Shown here: piece after piece, positions 1 through 7,425 of the stretch
Layout: every line of letters starts with the position of its first letter
Position numbering within the stretch: position 1 is the first letter of the stretch
Program-made: the position numbers and the translations under genes
From: Candidatus Amesbacteria bacterium GW2011_GWC2_45_19
Lineage (GTDB): Bacteria; Patescibacteriota; Microgenomatia; CAZETR01; Amesbacteraceae
Direction: 5' to 3'
NCBI GenBank assembly: GCA_001001555.1
Contig: LCKS01000003.1
Location: forward strand, 1-51,957
DNA length: 51,957 nucleotides
Notes under the pieces: generated by a model
Seen by the model: only the letters and a program-made list of their open reading frames with translations
The model's database searches: none
What the model was told of the DNA's origin: nothing

Positions 1-927
1 GGGGAATTTAACTTGAGTGGCATTATTCACCCCATTGGCGGTGACCGTAAATGAAGCGCCAGAGGTAATACAGGCCGGAAAGGTTACCCCGCTGCAGGTG
101 GGAGGAGGTGCAACACAGGTAATAGTTTTGGGACTCCCGCTAAGAAGCTTGTCGCTTCCTCCCTCAATGTTAATCGCATATGCATAAATATCACCGGAAG
201 TGCCGGCAGGAAGAGTAGAATTAAACCCATGGTTACGGTTACCTCCACAATTATCGCCAACGGCCTCTTCACGCGTAATATTGGCGGTTGTCTCGCCTAC
301 ATAATTCGTCCTATTTATATTAGTGTAAAACTTAACAGTTAAAGCTGTACTATAGTTATCGGCATCACAGGTCCAGCCCCCTGTGGTACAACTTGGGTTA
401 TCTGTACCATCATGCCAGCCGATAGGATCATTTCCCCCGCCGCCGCATGACCCGTCCGCTTGTTTGCACAAACCGCCGATACAATAGCCTCCGGAAGAGC
501 CGCAGCAATCCGCGTTCGTTGTGCAGGGACCCGAGCCGCAATTGTTTATCGTGCATCCGGGGGCAGGGGTAGGGGTTGGGGTAGGAATGGGGGCAGATAG
601 ACATGAATAAGTCATAGTCCTACTTTCTTCGCAGTAGTTACGACCATAACATTTATTGTTTCCCCAAAAATAAGTAGTACTGGTACTAGAACACGCAGCA
701 GCACTCGACGCCGCACATACACCATAGGAAACCCAAGAATATTGAGAACAACTTGAACAGATAAAACATCCAGGTTGTGATGGGTTTGGCTTGCAACCAG
801 TAGTATTTACTCCATAGTTAGTCCAAGAATAATAATTACAAATATAAGCTTTAATCTTATTTGGATAACTAAAAAATACAGACGCAAAAATCAACAAAGG
901 CAACATTAACCTACGCCAACTATTCAT
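1..927 (-). CDS. Cys-rich secreted surface protein (C-terminus beyond window)
   Basis: Open for 309 codons from ATG 927 to the left edge, so the C-terminus is missing. Residues about 7-24 form a hydrophobic signal segment. Then come many cysteines, a Pro-Thr linker (PTPTPTPAPG) near residue 120, and a Gly/Cys-rich part (NCGSGPCTTNADCCGSSGG) typical of disulfide-stabilised extracellular modules. The C-terminal visible part is Thr/Asn-rich and beta-like. The start overlaps the stop of the upstream gene by 8 bases (ATGAATAG), so the two are probably translationally coupled. Exported structural or adhesive role is inference; I recognise no named family. Confidence 0.7.
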   Translation of the reverse strand, partial: MNSWRRLMLPLLIFASVFFSYPNKIKAYICNYYSWTNYGVNTTGCKPNPSQPGCFICSSCSQYSWVSYGVCAASSAAACSSTSTTYFWGNNKCYGRNYCEESRTMTYSCLSAPIPTPTPTPAPGCTINNCGSGPCTTNADCCGSSGGYCIGGLCKQADGSCGGGGNDPIGWHDGTDNPSCTTGGWTCDADNYSTALTVKFYTNINRTNYVGETTANITREEAVGDNCGGNRNHGFNSTLPAGTSGDIYAYAINIEGGSDKLLSGSPKTITCVAPPPTCSGVTFPACITSGASFTVTANGVNNATQVKFP

Positions 928-1531
928 ACGATAACTCCACTATCCAACGTTTTCTGTCAGCCATCTTTCTAAACTCATTGATTACTTTTTCCCTCCACTC
1001 TAAGCTTCTCTCTCCTTCTGTTTTCTGTAGATATTTAGCCGCTTTTATTAAACGCATGTTTATTGTCGAATTTAATATTTCCAGATTCTGCTTCTGTGAA
1101 TAACCCAAGCCCAAGCCCAAAATGGATATTTGAAGAGTATTACCTGATATTGTTACGGCGTAACCATCCGCAAGATGAGCTTGACCAAACGTGGGTTCAT
1201 CAACAAACTGCACTCCCTTTGGCTCAGAAAGAATTATTTGAATCCTATCGGGCACAAGCAAACCCTGATTAGCTTCCACAGGCAATAAACTTGTATCAAT
1301 TGACTTTAAAATATTTCCTTTACTATCAAACCACAATCTCTCCAAACCTTTGGTGTCTACTTTAGTCAGCGACAAACCCGGTATTTCAGAAGTTACATAA
1401 ATTTCTCTATTGCCTAATTTTTCGAGAGCAGGCTTTTCTTTTCCAAGAAAGTATAAATATCCAAATATAAAACTTACGACTAGAAAAAAGGAAACAGCTA
1501 CCACAATTACAACAAGTGTCTTCCGTGTCAT
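920..1531 (-). CDS. membrane-anchored hypothetical protein
   Basis: A single N-terminal transmembrane segment (VVIVVAVSFFLVVSFIFGYL) is followed by a soluble, probably extracytoplasmic domain of about 165 residues with no motif I recognise. I prefer ATG 1531 (MTRKTL) over the upstream GTG 1549, because a -10-like TATTAT lies 7 bases before 1531, the spacing seen for other genes here. The stop overlaps the start of the Cys-rich surface gene, suggesting joint function at the cell surface. Function unknown. Confidence 0.65.
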   Translation of the reverse strand: MTRKTLVVIVVAVSFFLVVSFIFGYLYFLGKEKPALEKLGNREIYVTSEIPGLSLTKVDTKGLERLWFDSKGNILKSIDTSLLPVEANQGLLVPDRIQIILSEPKGVQFVDEPTFGQAHLADGYAVTISGNTLQISILGLGLGYSQKQNLEILNSTINMRLIKAAKYLQKTEGERSLEWREKVINEFRKMADRKRWIVELSYE

Positions 1532-1538
1532 TAAGTTT

Positions 1539-1544
1539 ATAATA
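1539..1544 (-). promoter_or_regulatory. -10 box, leaderless promoter
   Basis: TATTAT on the minus strand, 7 bases before ATG 1531. Transcription would start at or beside the start codon. Confidence 0.4.
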
Positions 1545-1600
1545 CACACCCCTTAGGTCAAATTCAAATACTTACCTTCCATAGAGAGAAAGCGTGAAGA

Positions 1601-2785
1601 TTATTTTGCAAAGAGTATATGCTGACTATTTATATATTTCCAGGCGACAGGACCAAACTTTTGAATCACCCAGCCTCGCACCAGGTCTACCGGCCACATG
1701 GTTTTACCTTCAATTTCATCGGCTTGTTTTGAATTGGCTGCAGTTATCAATAAATGTGATATAACCCCGGGAAGCTTTTGTTCGATCCTCTGCCACGCAG
1801 TGGTAGCCAAAATTCGATTTTCAACAGGCGCTAAACCAAAAATTCTATTTCTTAAATCAGGAGTATTAACTCCATTGTAGTAAGTAGGAGAATAGAGCGG
1901 TTGAGATGTCTTATCAGGATATTCTTTGCCATTACCTGTTGCCACCTCAACCGCTGCAAATCCTGCCGTTCCTTCATCCGAACCGGCGCTCCAGGACGGA
2001 AAGGGAAGTGCGTGCCATAACTCATGGCCAAGTTGACGTCGTAATTCTCCTTCTCCCATGGAGGCCGTGGCCGCCACAGCAACGTTATTGGGTGGTAAAA
2101 ATCCCGGTGCCCCAGAAACTATCTCAATATCACCTTTATCACGCAAAAATCTGAATATGTTAGTGTCTCCGCCGGCAAAATACAAAAACCTATTTAAAAC
2201 TCTGTTGACTACTGCTCGCATCGTTTCGTGACCCACAGAATCTTTTTCATCATAAAGTAATACACTTTTCACTACTGGAGGGGAATCAAATCCCCTTATC
2301 AGGAGAACGCCTCCTTGATCTGAAGTGTGTCGAAGGCCTTCCCAAGTAAGAGCTCGAGAAACTGTCTCAACAGGAATGCCATAACTTTTAGATATTACTA
2401 CGTCGGTATCGCCTTTTTTAATCTGGTGTCTGATAATTTTTGGTTCTGGAAGATAGGACATAGGGAGTTTTGCGTATGCTGGTATATTTAGGGTGTCCCC
2501 GGGGTGTATTGTACTTTCTTCACTAAGTCCATTGGCTTCATAGATAAGGTCTATATACGTATGAAACACATCTGCGAACCACTGCATGCTGGTACCACTA
2601 AAAACACCCATGTGCAAAACGGGAATCTTTCCATCGGGAAGTTGATAGGTGTTTTCATCGAAAAGAAAACCAGAGGGAACTGCTTCTACTGGATGGGGCC
2701 ATCTGGGTAGTGCCAACCCGGCAAGAGTGGCCACTGATACTTTCAAAAAATCTCTTCGGATAAATGGTGTAAACGGCTCGCTCAT
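1601..2785 (-). CDS. Tat-exported LysM / HExxH metallopeptidase-like protein
   Basis: 394 residues. The N-terminus carries a twin-arginine signal (FIRRDFLKVS) followed by a hydrophobic stretch (VATLAGLALP), so export as a folded protein is predicted. Residues about 120-170 read like a LysM module (IKKGDTDVVISKSYGIPVETV), suggesting peptidoglycan binding. Further on there is a zincin motif, GHELWHAL (HExxH), with a possible glutamate ligand in SDEGTAGFA shortly after. Together these suggest a wall-bound zinc peptidase. It lies 6 bases downstream of the next membrane-protein gene, in a surface-protein operon. Substrate unknown; the catalytic assignment rests on the motif alone. Confidence 0.6.
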   Translation of the reverse strand: MSEPFTPFIRRDFLKVSVATLAGLALPRWPHPVEAVPSGFLFDENTYQLPDGKIPVLHMGVFSGTSMQWFADVFHTYIDLIYEANGLSEESTIHPGDTLNIPAYAKLPMSYLPEPKIIRHQIKKGDTDVVISKSYGIPVETVSRALTWEGLRHTSDQGGVLLIRGFDSPPVVKSVLLYDEKDSVGHETMRAVVNRVLNRFLYFAGGDTNIFRFLRDKGDIEIVSGAPGFLPPNNVAVAATASMGEGELRRQLGHELWHALPFPSWSAGSDEGTAGFAAVEVATGNGKEYPDKTSQPLYSPTYYNGVNTPDLRNRIFGLAPVENRILATTAWQRIEQKLPGVISHLLITAANSKQADEIEGKTMWPVDLVRGWVIQKFGPVAWKYINSQHILFAK

Positions 2786-2791
2786 AAAAAA

Positions 2792-3436
2792 TTACCTTCG
2801 TGGCGGCCCTGGGTTTTTCAAAAAAGTTCCTTCATGGCCACGATTTACAGCGCTAAAAACCGTTCCGCCCATTGGCTTTAAACCGCTTCCACTATCCCTT
2901 TCCCATCTATTAAACATACAAATTTGTCCAAAAAAACCACAATTTTCGGTTGAAGGCATTATTTTATGAGTATGTTTGCCTATTATTTTACCGTCTGGAT
3001 TAAACATTGAGTCAGCAAAATTGCCCAAGGGAAGATTTGTTTCTGTCAACCCAGCATAATATTGATAATCATCCGGCGAACCTTGAAAATCGCATGCCAC
3101 CTCAAGTTCCCATCTTTTCATCGGGTTTCCTTCAGAGGCTCTTTTTTCGATTTCTCCAACATGTGTGAGACTTAATTGGCAACCTACAGCCTTAGCAGCA
3201 TTTTGGGCTTCTGTATTAGATGAAAACGTACCATCCGGGTTTGGTGTGGACTCGAGAGTGGGGGTTGGGATGGGGGTAGCGGTGGGGGTGAGAGTTTCAA
3301 TGATCTGATCTCTGTTATTCCGGCCTACAATGGCCAAAGCGGCTACCGCCAAAAGGATGAGTACCAACTCCAATTTTCTGGCCGCCTCGTGCTCAAGCGG
3401 CAGAAGGTAACCCAATCCTCTTTTTATGTCCTTCAT
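2792..3436 (-). CDS. membrane-anchored protein with Pro/Thr linker
   Basis: About 214 residues. After a charged start (MKDIKRG) there is one transmembrane helix (LVLILLAVAALAIVG), a Pro-Thr-rich spacer (TPTATPIPTPTLESTP) and a Cys-containing globular domain with paired cysteines (CGFFGQIC). This is a typical single-pass surface-protein layout. ATG 3436 is preferred over the upstream 3460 because an extended -10 (TGGTATACT) ends 9 bases before it. It is the first gene of the surface cluster. No family recognised. Confidence 0.6.
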   Translation of the reverse strand: MKDIKRGLGYLLPLEHEAARKLELVLILLAVAALAIVGRNNRDQIIETLTPTATPIPTPTLESTPNPDGTFSSNTEAQNAAKAVGCQLSLTHVGEIEKRASEGNPMKRWELEVACDFQGSPDDYQYYAGLTETNLPLGNFADSMFNPDGKIIGKHTHKIMPSTENCGFFGQICMFNRWERDSGSGLKPMGGTVFSAVNRGHEGTFLKNPGPPRR

Positions 3437-3445
3437 CTGACTTTG

Positions 3446-3451
3446 AGTATA
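3446..3451 (-). promoter_or_regulatory. extended -10 promoter, leaderless
   Basis: TGGTATACT with the hexamer at this position, 9 bases before ATG 3436. No clear -35. Confidence 0.5.
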
Positions 3452-3626
3452 CCAAACCAAGTCAAGAATTGCAAATTATAGGTCTAGGTGAGATACGGAG
3501 GATTTTATGAAGTCTTTGACTTTATCCCAAGTAAGGCTAAGGCGACAACCCATTACGTGTAGATTTACACTGACGATAACGATCGTGGTGGTCAGTGTAA
3601 AAATTAGAGAGTAAAGTGAGCGGAAG

Positions 3627-3801
3627 TTAGAGGTGGAGGCGGGATTTGGCCAGACGGAGGGATTCGCGTTCAAAAAAAGGCTTTAACCGACTCCCAGGTT
3701 TTTTCCCAGGGGATATCGTTGAGCATTCGGGGTGTTTTGTCGTCTGCGGAATCGGCATCCCAGAAGTAGCGTTTGAACTCGGGGGGAAGTTTGGCAGACA
3801 T
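3627..3801 (-). pseudogene. small FWD-motif protein, frameshifted at T7 run
   Basis: From ATG 3801 the frame reads LPPEFKRYFWDADSADD..., resembling small CPR proteins that carry an LPxxxxxxFWDxD motif. It stops after 43 codons (KAFF, TGA) at a run of seven T on the minus strand (plus 3672-3678). Removing one T continues as FFERESLRLAKSRLHL to a stop at 3627, giving 57 residues. Either reading could be the true protein. The start is supported by an extended -10 (TGTTAAAAT) 7 bases upstream. The 150 bases between 3476 and 3627 contain only a weak out-of-frame ORF that I do not trust. Confidence 0.4.
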
Positions 3802-3808
3802 GATATTG

Positions 3809-3814
3809 ATTTTA
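3809..3814 (-). promoter_or_regulatory. extended -10 promoter, leaderless
   Basis: TGT followed by TAAAAT, ending 7 bases before ATG 3801. Confidence 0.45.
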
Positions 3815-3842
3815 ACATTTTTAGCAGTCATAATACATAGGT

Positions 3843-4817
3843 ATGCCTGACCTGCCCAAGATCGGAATTGATATCGGCAGCACCTCAATAAAACTGGCGG
3901 AGCTGGTGCCCGCCGGTAAACAATGGAAGTTGATATCCGCCGCTTCCGCTCCTGTGGGAACCGCGATCGCGGCCATAGTAAAGGAAGCGGGAATGAAAAG
4001 CCGGCGGGCGGTGGTGGCTCTGCCGGAGGAGCAAGTATCAACACACATAGTGGAGTTGCCGATGATGAAAGACGGAGAAATTGAACAAGCCTTGGAGTGG
4101 CAGGTGGAACAATATATTCCCATTCCTAAAAATGAGGCGGTGTGGAGCTGGGAGACGATACGGCGAGGCGAAGCGGGCGGAGGGGTGGAGATATTGCTGG
4201 TGGCGGCAGCCAAAACTTTGGTGGAATCGTACCGCAAGACGGTGGAAGCCGCGGGATTGGAACTGGTGGCGGTGGAGACGGAGCTGAACGCTACGGCCAG
4301 AGCGGAAATCAAACCCGGGTCTCCCCTGTCTGTAGTTGTAGATATAGGGGCCAAAAGCACGGACATGGGAATTGTCCGGGAGGGCCAGCTGATATTTGCC
4401 CGGACGATTCCGACTGCCGGAGACGCGTTTACCCGGGCTATTGAGACTGGATTGGGGCTGGATCGGACCCAGGCTGAACAATACAAAAATACTTACGGCA
4501 TGAACGACAAACAATTGGAGGGGAAATTGGCGGAAGCGATGAAGCCGGTGTTGACAGTAGTGGCTGGGGAGATCAGGAAAACCATTGATTTTTATGTGAC
4601 TAAACACCAGGGGGAAGCGGTGAAAATGGTAGTCTTGTCCGGAGGGGCGGCAAGCATGCCGGAGATGGTGGGGCAATTATCGGCCATCTTGGGACTGGAA
4701 GTAGTGATGGGTGATCCGTTTACGGGATTAGTGATGGACGAGGCGCAAAAGAAGGCCTTCGCCAATACCGGACCGTATTACGCGGTGGCTATTGGGCTGG
4801 CCGAAAAGCGGATATGA
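3843..4817 (+). CDS. pilM: type IV pilus assembly protein PilM
   Basis: 324 residues of the actin-like ATPase fold. The N-terminus has the phosphate-1 motif (IGIDIGSTSIKLAEL), the middle has the second motif (VVVDIGAKSTDMGIV), and near the C-terminus is the adenosine motif (VVLSGGAASMPEM). PilM is a cytoplasmic scaffold that binds the N-terminal peptide of PilN and links the pilus motor to the membrane. It overlaps pilN by 4 bases (ATGA), forming pilM-pilN-pilO. A weak -10-like CATAAT lies 8 bases before the start. No pilP or secretin gene follows, as expected for a cell without a conventional outer membrane. Confidence 0.92.
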   Translation: MPDLPKIGIDIGSTSIKLAELVPAGKQWKLISAASAPVGTAIAAIVKEAGMKSRRAVVALPEEQVSTHIVELPMMKDGEIEQALEWQVEQYIPIPKNEAVWSWETIRRGEAGGGVEILLVAAAKTLVESYRKTVEAAGLELVAVETELNATARAEIKPGSPLSVVVDIGAKSTDMGIVREGQLIFARTIPTAGDAFTRAIETGLGLDRTQAEQYKNTYGMNDKQLEGKLAEAMKPVLTVVAGEIRKTIDFYVTKHQGEAVKMVVLSGGAASMPEMVGQLSAILGLEVVMGDPFTGLVMDEAQKKAFANTGPYYAVAIGLAEKRI

Positions 4818-5287
4818 TTAACCTTCTGGTGCGCGATAAAGGGTTGGCAGAGATAGAGCAGAAATACAAGGGCCGGGTGCAGGCGGTGACAGTGGCGGTG
4901 GCGGTCGTATATTTATTAGCTGTGGCAGCGTCCGCGGGTTGGTGGGTATGGGTGACTGGCCGGAATGTTAAAGCGGTGAAGGAAAGAGATAAACTGATAC
5001 AACAGCTGGGACAGCAAGCGGCTACGGAAGCTGTGGTGCGGCAAGCGGCGGCCCGGGTGGAGATAGTAGAGTCCGCTTTGGCTGGTCCAAAGTGGGGGCC
5101 GGTACTGGCCCGGGCTTTGCAAGAAGCACAAAAACAGGGATTGGAAATAGTGGGTTGGCAAGAGAGAGTAGTAACAGTGCGGGGAACAAATCTACAGACG
5201 CTGGAAAGTTTTGCAAACGGCCTGGAAGTAAAATCCGTGACTAAAAAATCGGATGGGGTGTGGGTGCAGGAGGTAGTATGGAAGTAA
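4814..5287 (+). CDS. pilN: type IV pilus inner-membrane protein PilN-like
   Basis: 157 residues. A short cytoplasmic N-terminus (MINLLVRDKGLAEIEQKYKG) is followed by one transmembrane helix (VTVAVAVVYLLAVAASAGWW), an Ala/Gln-rich coiled coil and a small alpha-beta C-terminal domain. This is the PilN layout; the cytoplasmic tail is expected to dock to PilM. Its position between pilM and a PilO-like gene, with overlaps at both ends, supports the call. Sequence similarity to PilN is weak, as is usual for the family. Confidence 0.75.
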   Translation: MINLLVRDKGLAEIEQKYKGRVQAVTVAVAVVYLLAVAASAGWWVWVTGRNVKAVKERDKLIQQLGQQAATEAVVRQAAARVEIVESALAGPKWGPVLARALQEAQKQGLEIVGWQERVVTVRGTNLQTLESFANGLEVKSVTKKSDGVWVQEVVWK

Positions 5288-5928
5288 AAAAGTGGAGTTG
5301 GTTGGCGTTTCCGCTATTGGTGGGGGTGATGACGGTGGTTTCTTTCGGTAAGTTGGTGGCCGGGCCTGACCAGATATGGCGAAAATTGCGGTTGAACGAA
5401 GGGAAGGCAAAGGCAACCGAAATTGAGGTAGTGAAATTAAAAAGTAAATTAGATAGACTAAACCGAGTAGATACCGCTGAGCAAGGGAAGGTATTATCCG
5501 AACTGGGGAAAGCGGTCCCTAGTCAAATACAGCCGATGCTGCTGATTGGGGAGATGAATCAAGCCGCGTCCGAGTCCGGAGTGGCAGTAGAAAAATATAG
5601 GATTGACAATAGTGAAACGCGGCAAGCGTTGCAGGTGTCCATCCTGACGGAGGATGCGGGAAAACTGATAGATTGGGTAAATAATATGGAGGGATGGTTA
5701 CCGCTGGCGAGGATCGTTGGCATCAGTTATGAAAATGACCGGGCTGAAGTGACGGTAGAACAAGTGTGGAAGGAATCAGCGGCTTCGGGGACCAAACCGG
5801 AAGATGAATTGCCGGAGACGGGTGAGAGGGTGAAGAGCTTACTAAGTAAGCTGGGGGATTTTAGAGAAATAGGGACTAGCTCTGCTCAGACGAAGGATGA
5901 TGGGGCGGTGAATCCGAATCCGTTTTGA
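5278..5928 (+). CDS. pilO: type IV pilus protein PilO-like
   Basis: 216 residues from ATG 5278, which overlaps the PilN stop (ATGGAAGTAA) and has AGGAGGT at 5268-5274 just upstream. This start is better than the earlier GTG 5260. One N-terminal transmembrane helix is followed by a coiled coil (residues about 35-75) and a ferredoxin-like PilO domain. PilN and PilO normally form a membrane heterodimer between motor and pilus. The C-terminal tail is acidic and disordered and its 3' end overlaps the converging khpA gene by 53 bases. Confidence 0.72.
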   Translation: MEVKKWSWLAFPLLVGVMTVVSFGKLVAGPDQIWRKLRLNEGKAKATEIEVVKLKSKLDRLNRVDTAEQGKVLSELGKAVPSQIQPMLLIGEMNQAASESGVAVEKYRIDNSETRQALQVSILTEDAGKLIDWVNNMEGWLPLARIVGISYENDRAEVTVEQVWKESAASGTKPEDELPETGERVKSLLSKLGDFREIGTSSAQTKDDGAVNPNPF

Positions 5929-6139
5929 GAACAAGATTGGCATGGGGTAGACGATTGAGGGTGCAATAGGTGCGCAGCAAAGTGCGCAGAGCAGAGATGA
6001 TTATTCCGTGTTTGCCGATGACCCGGCCGGTGTCAACGTCGGATACGGTCAGATAAACGGCAGACCGGGTTTCGGAAACAGACAACTCGTTTGGTTTGGT
6101 AAGAAGGGGGGAAATGAGGAATTTCAGGAAATCTTGCAT
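5876..6139 (-). CDS. khpA: KH-domain RNA-binding protein KhpA
   Basis: 87 residues. The N-terminus (MQDFLKFLISPLLTKPNEL) and the single KH core with its GxxG loop (VIGKHGIIISALRTLLR) match KhpA/YlqC, a small RNA chaperone. The gene starts inside the end of rpsP (16-base overlap), the usual rpsP-khpA order. rimM and trmD, which often follow, are absent. Its 3' end overlaps pilO on the opposite strand. The last 20 residues are low-complexity and may be dispensable. Confidence 0.88.
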   Translation of the reverse strand: MQDFLKFLISPLLTKPNELSVSETRSAVYLTVSDVDTGRVIGKHGIIISALRTLLRTYCTLNRLPHANLVLKTDSDSPPHHPSSEQS

Positions 6140-6330
6140 AGCTGCCTGATTTTAAGTGAAGGCTGCGCGCCTTTTTTGATCCAATCGGCAAGAGCCACGG
6201 CGTCATAATGATCGGGTGTGCCTAAAAACGCGACGGGGGCGCCGGTGAGCTTAGAGCGGGCGGGGGCGACCACAATCCGATATTTGATATTTTTCTTTTT
6301 GCCGAAGGGTGTAAGACGAATGGCTAACAT
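6124..6330 (-). CDS. rpsP: 30S ribosomal protein S16 (short form)
   Basis: 69 residues from ATG 6330: MLAIRLTPFGKKKNIKYRIVV is the S16 N-terminus, and DWIKKGAQPSLKIRQL its C-terminal helix. Bacterial S16 is usually about 80 residues. The loop after the FLGT segment, which normally contains a YNP motif, is shortened here. S16 binds 16S rRNA early in 30S assembly. It is first in a two-gene unit with khpA. An extended -10 ends 10 bases before the start, so the mRNA has almost no leader. An upstream in-frame ATG at 6417 would start before this promoter and is rejected. Confidence 0.92.
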   Translation of the reverse strand: MLAIRLTPFGKKKNIKYRIVVAPARSKLTGAPVAFLGTPDHYDAVALADWIKKGAQPSLKIRQLCKIS

Positions 6331-6340
6331 AAGTAGGGAA

Positions 6341-6346
6341 ATTATA
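6341..6346 (-). promoter_or_regulatory. rpsP extended -10 promoter
   Basis: TGATATAAT on the minus strand, 10 bases before the rpsP ATG. Confidence 0.6.
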
Positions 6347-6380
6347 TCACGTCCAAAGCGGCGGCGTGCGCTCCGTGTTA

Positions 6381-6386
6381 TATAAT
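6381..6386 (+). promoter_or_regulatory. -10 box of GreA-like gene
   Basis: TATAAT, 9 bases before ATG 6396. It is divergent from and close to the rpsP promoter. Confidence 0.55.
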
Positions 6387-6395
6387 GCTCTCTGT

Positions 6396-6902
6396 ATGGC
6401 GGAAAAATTAGCTCCATTAGCCAGAAGGGCTTTAGATACTAGAATTGCGGTTGTTTCTCAAAAAGCCGAGGAGCTTGCCCTTTCGTATGGAAAGATCGTT
6501 TCAGACGGAGGTGGAGATAGTTATGACGATGAGTTTGCTCGTCTCATTGAACAGGAAAAACTGATGGCTCAAGGAGCTGAATACACGGCCAGAGCTCTTC
6601 TCGCGTTGGAAATACTTACCCCCCCTACACAGTTTGAAGTTGTTGAAGTAGGTCATCGGGTAACGGTTAAATTTGAAGGAGATTCTGAATTAGGCGAGGC
6701 GGGAGTAACCGTATTAACTCCTGCTAATGTTATGCTATTAAAGGATTTATTTAATCAAAAAGATGAAATTATTGTGTCCGACCGAAGCCCTCTTGGTTCG
6801 GCTCTATTGAATAAGAGAGTTGGGGTTACGTTAAAATATACTCCCACATTATTTGCGAAGATACTCGAAATTAGTGTCAACGCCGAAATTTTTTTTGATT
6901 AA
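6396..6902 (+). CDS. GreA/GreB C-terminal-fold protein
   Basis: 168 residues from ATG 6396. The N-terminal half is helical, the C-terminal half reads like the GreA/GreB FKBP-like domain: VEVGHRVTVKFEGD, then VSDRSPLGSALLNKRVGVTLKY, close to the family's SPLGxALLGKxxGD signature. It may modulate RNA polymerase through the secondary channel, or be a Rnk-like anti-Gre factor. The coiled-coil tip acidic pair cannot be assigned confidently. The -10 box 9 bases upstream supports this start. The 3' end meets the DUF84 gene on the other strand with a 4-base overlap. Confidence 0.7.
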   Translation: MAEKLAPLARRALDTRIAVVSQKAEELALSYGKIVSDGGGDSYDDEFARLIEQEKLMAQGAEYTARALLALEILTPPTQFEVVEVGHRVTVKFEGDSELGEAGVTVLTPANVMLLKDLFNQKDEIIVSDRSPLGSALLNKRVGVTLKYTPTLFAKILEISVNAEIFFD

Positions 6903-7420
6903 GACAGTTCTCTTGACGACATCCAATCGAGAAAAGCACAATTTATGGCCTCTTTGAAAGCTTGTTCTCGAGATACTAATAATGAAACAACTTTATTTTC
7001 GTAAGGATTTTTATTTTGGTATGCAGCGAATTCTCGTATTATTTGGCTGAATTGATTTCCTCTGCTTATTTTTTCTGACACTTCAGCTGGTAAACGAAGT
7101 TTACTACTTATTCCAACAAACTCCTTCTTATCTTGATCGATTATTACTGCCGCACATACTAGAAAATATCCCAGATTTTCTATAAAGACGAGACCTCCCT
7201 CGAGACCTATTCCAATTTCCATATTCTCTTTTGCCTTCTTAGCAGCTATTGCCCTATTTCTCGCGCCATTTAAGGTGGTGACTTCATCTAACGGTTGGTT
7301 GGTTATACCTGATTTCACTGAAAAACTTATAATCTTTGCTTCTATTTTCAAGTCAGTCAAAACTGATTTCAAAATACGCCTTTTATCTTCAGATGTAGTT
7401 CCTAATGCAATTTTAGTCAT
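6899..7420 (-). CDS. DUF84/YjjX-family NTPase
   Basis: 173 residues. MTKIALGTTSEDKRRILKSVL, GARNRAIAAKKA and the glycine-rich IGIGLEGGLVF are the conserved blocks of the YjjX/DUF84 inosine/xanthosine triphosphatase family. The family hydrolyses non-canonical purine triphosphates. It is the last gene of the minus-strand operon from 12.46 kb, separated from the kinase-cyclohydrolase fusion by 5 bases. In that context it may protect the cell from, or act on, a purine derivative made by the operon. Family call firm, in-operon role inferred. Confidence 0.85.
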   Translation of the reverse strand: MTKIALGTTSEDKRRILKSVLTDLKIEAKIISFSVKSGITNQPLDEVTTLNGARNRAIAAKKAKENMEIGIGLEGGLVFIENLGYFLVCAAVIIDQDKKEFVGISSKLRLPAEVSEKISRGNQFSQIIREFAAYQNKNPYENKVVSLLVSREQAFKEAINCAFLDWMSSRELS

Positions 7421-7425
7421 CGGAT

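Noticed and set aside
3476-3673. 65-codon minus ORF ending WDKVKDFIKSSVSHLDL
   Set aside because: It overlaps the small FWD-motif gene region in another frame, has no promoter-start pairing and no recognisable domain.
3821-4676. Long minus-strand ORFs opposite pilM
   Set aside because: Shadow frames of a GC-rich gene with a clear PilM product on the plus strand.
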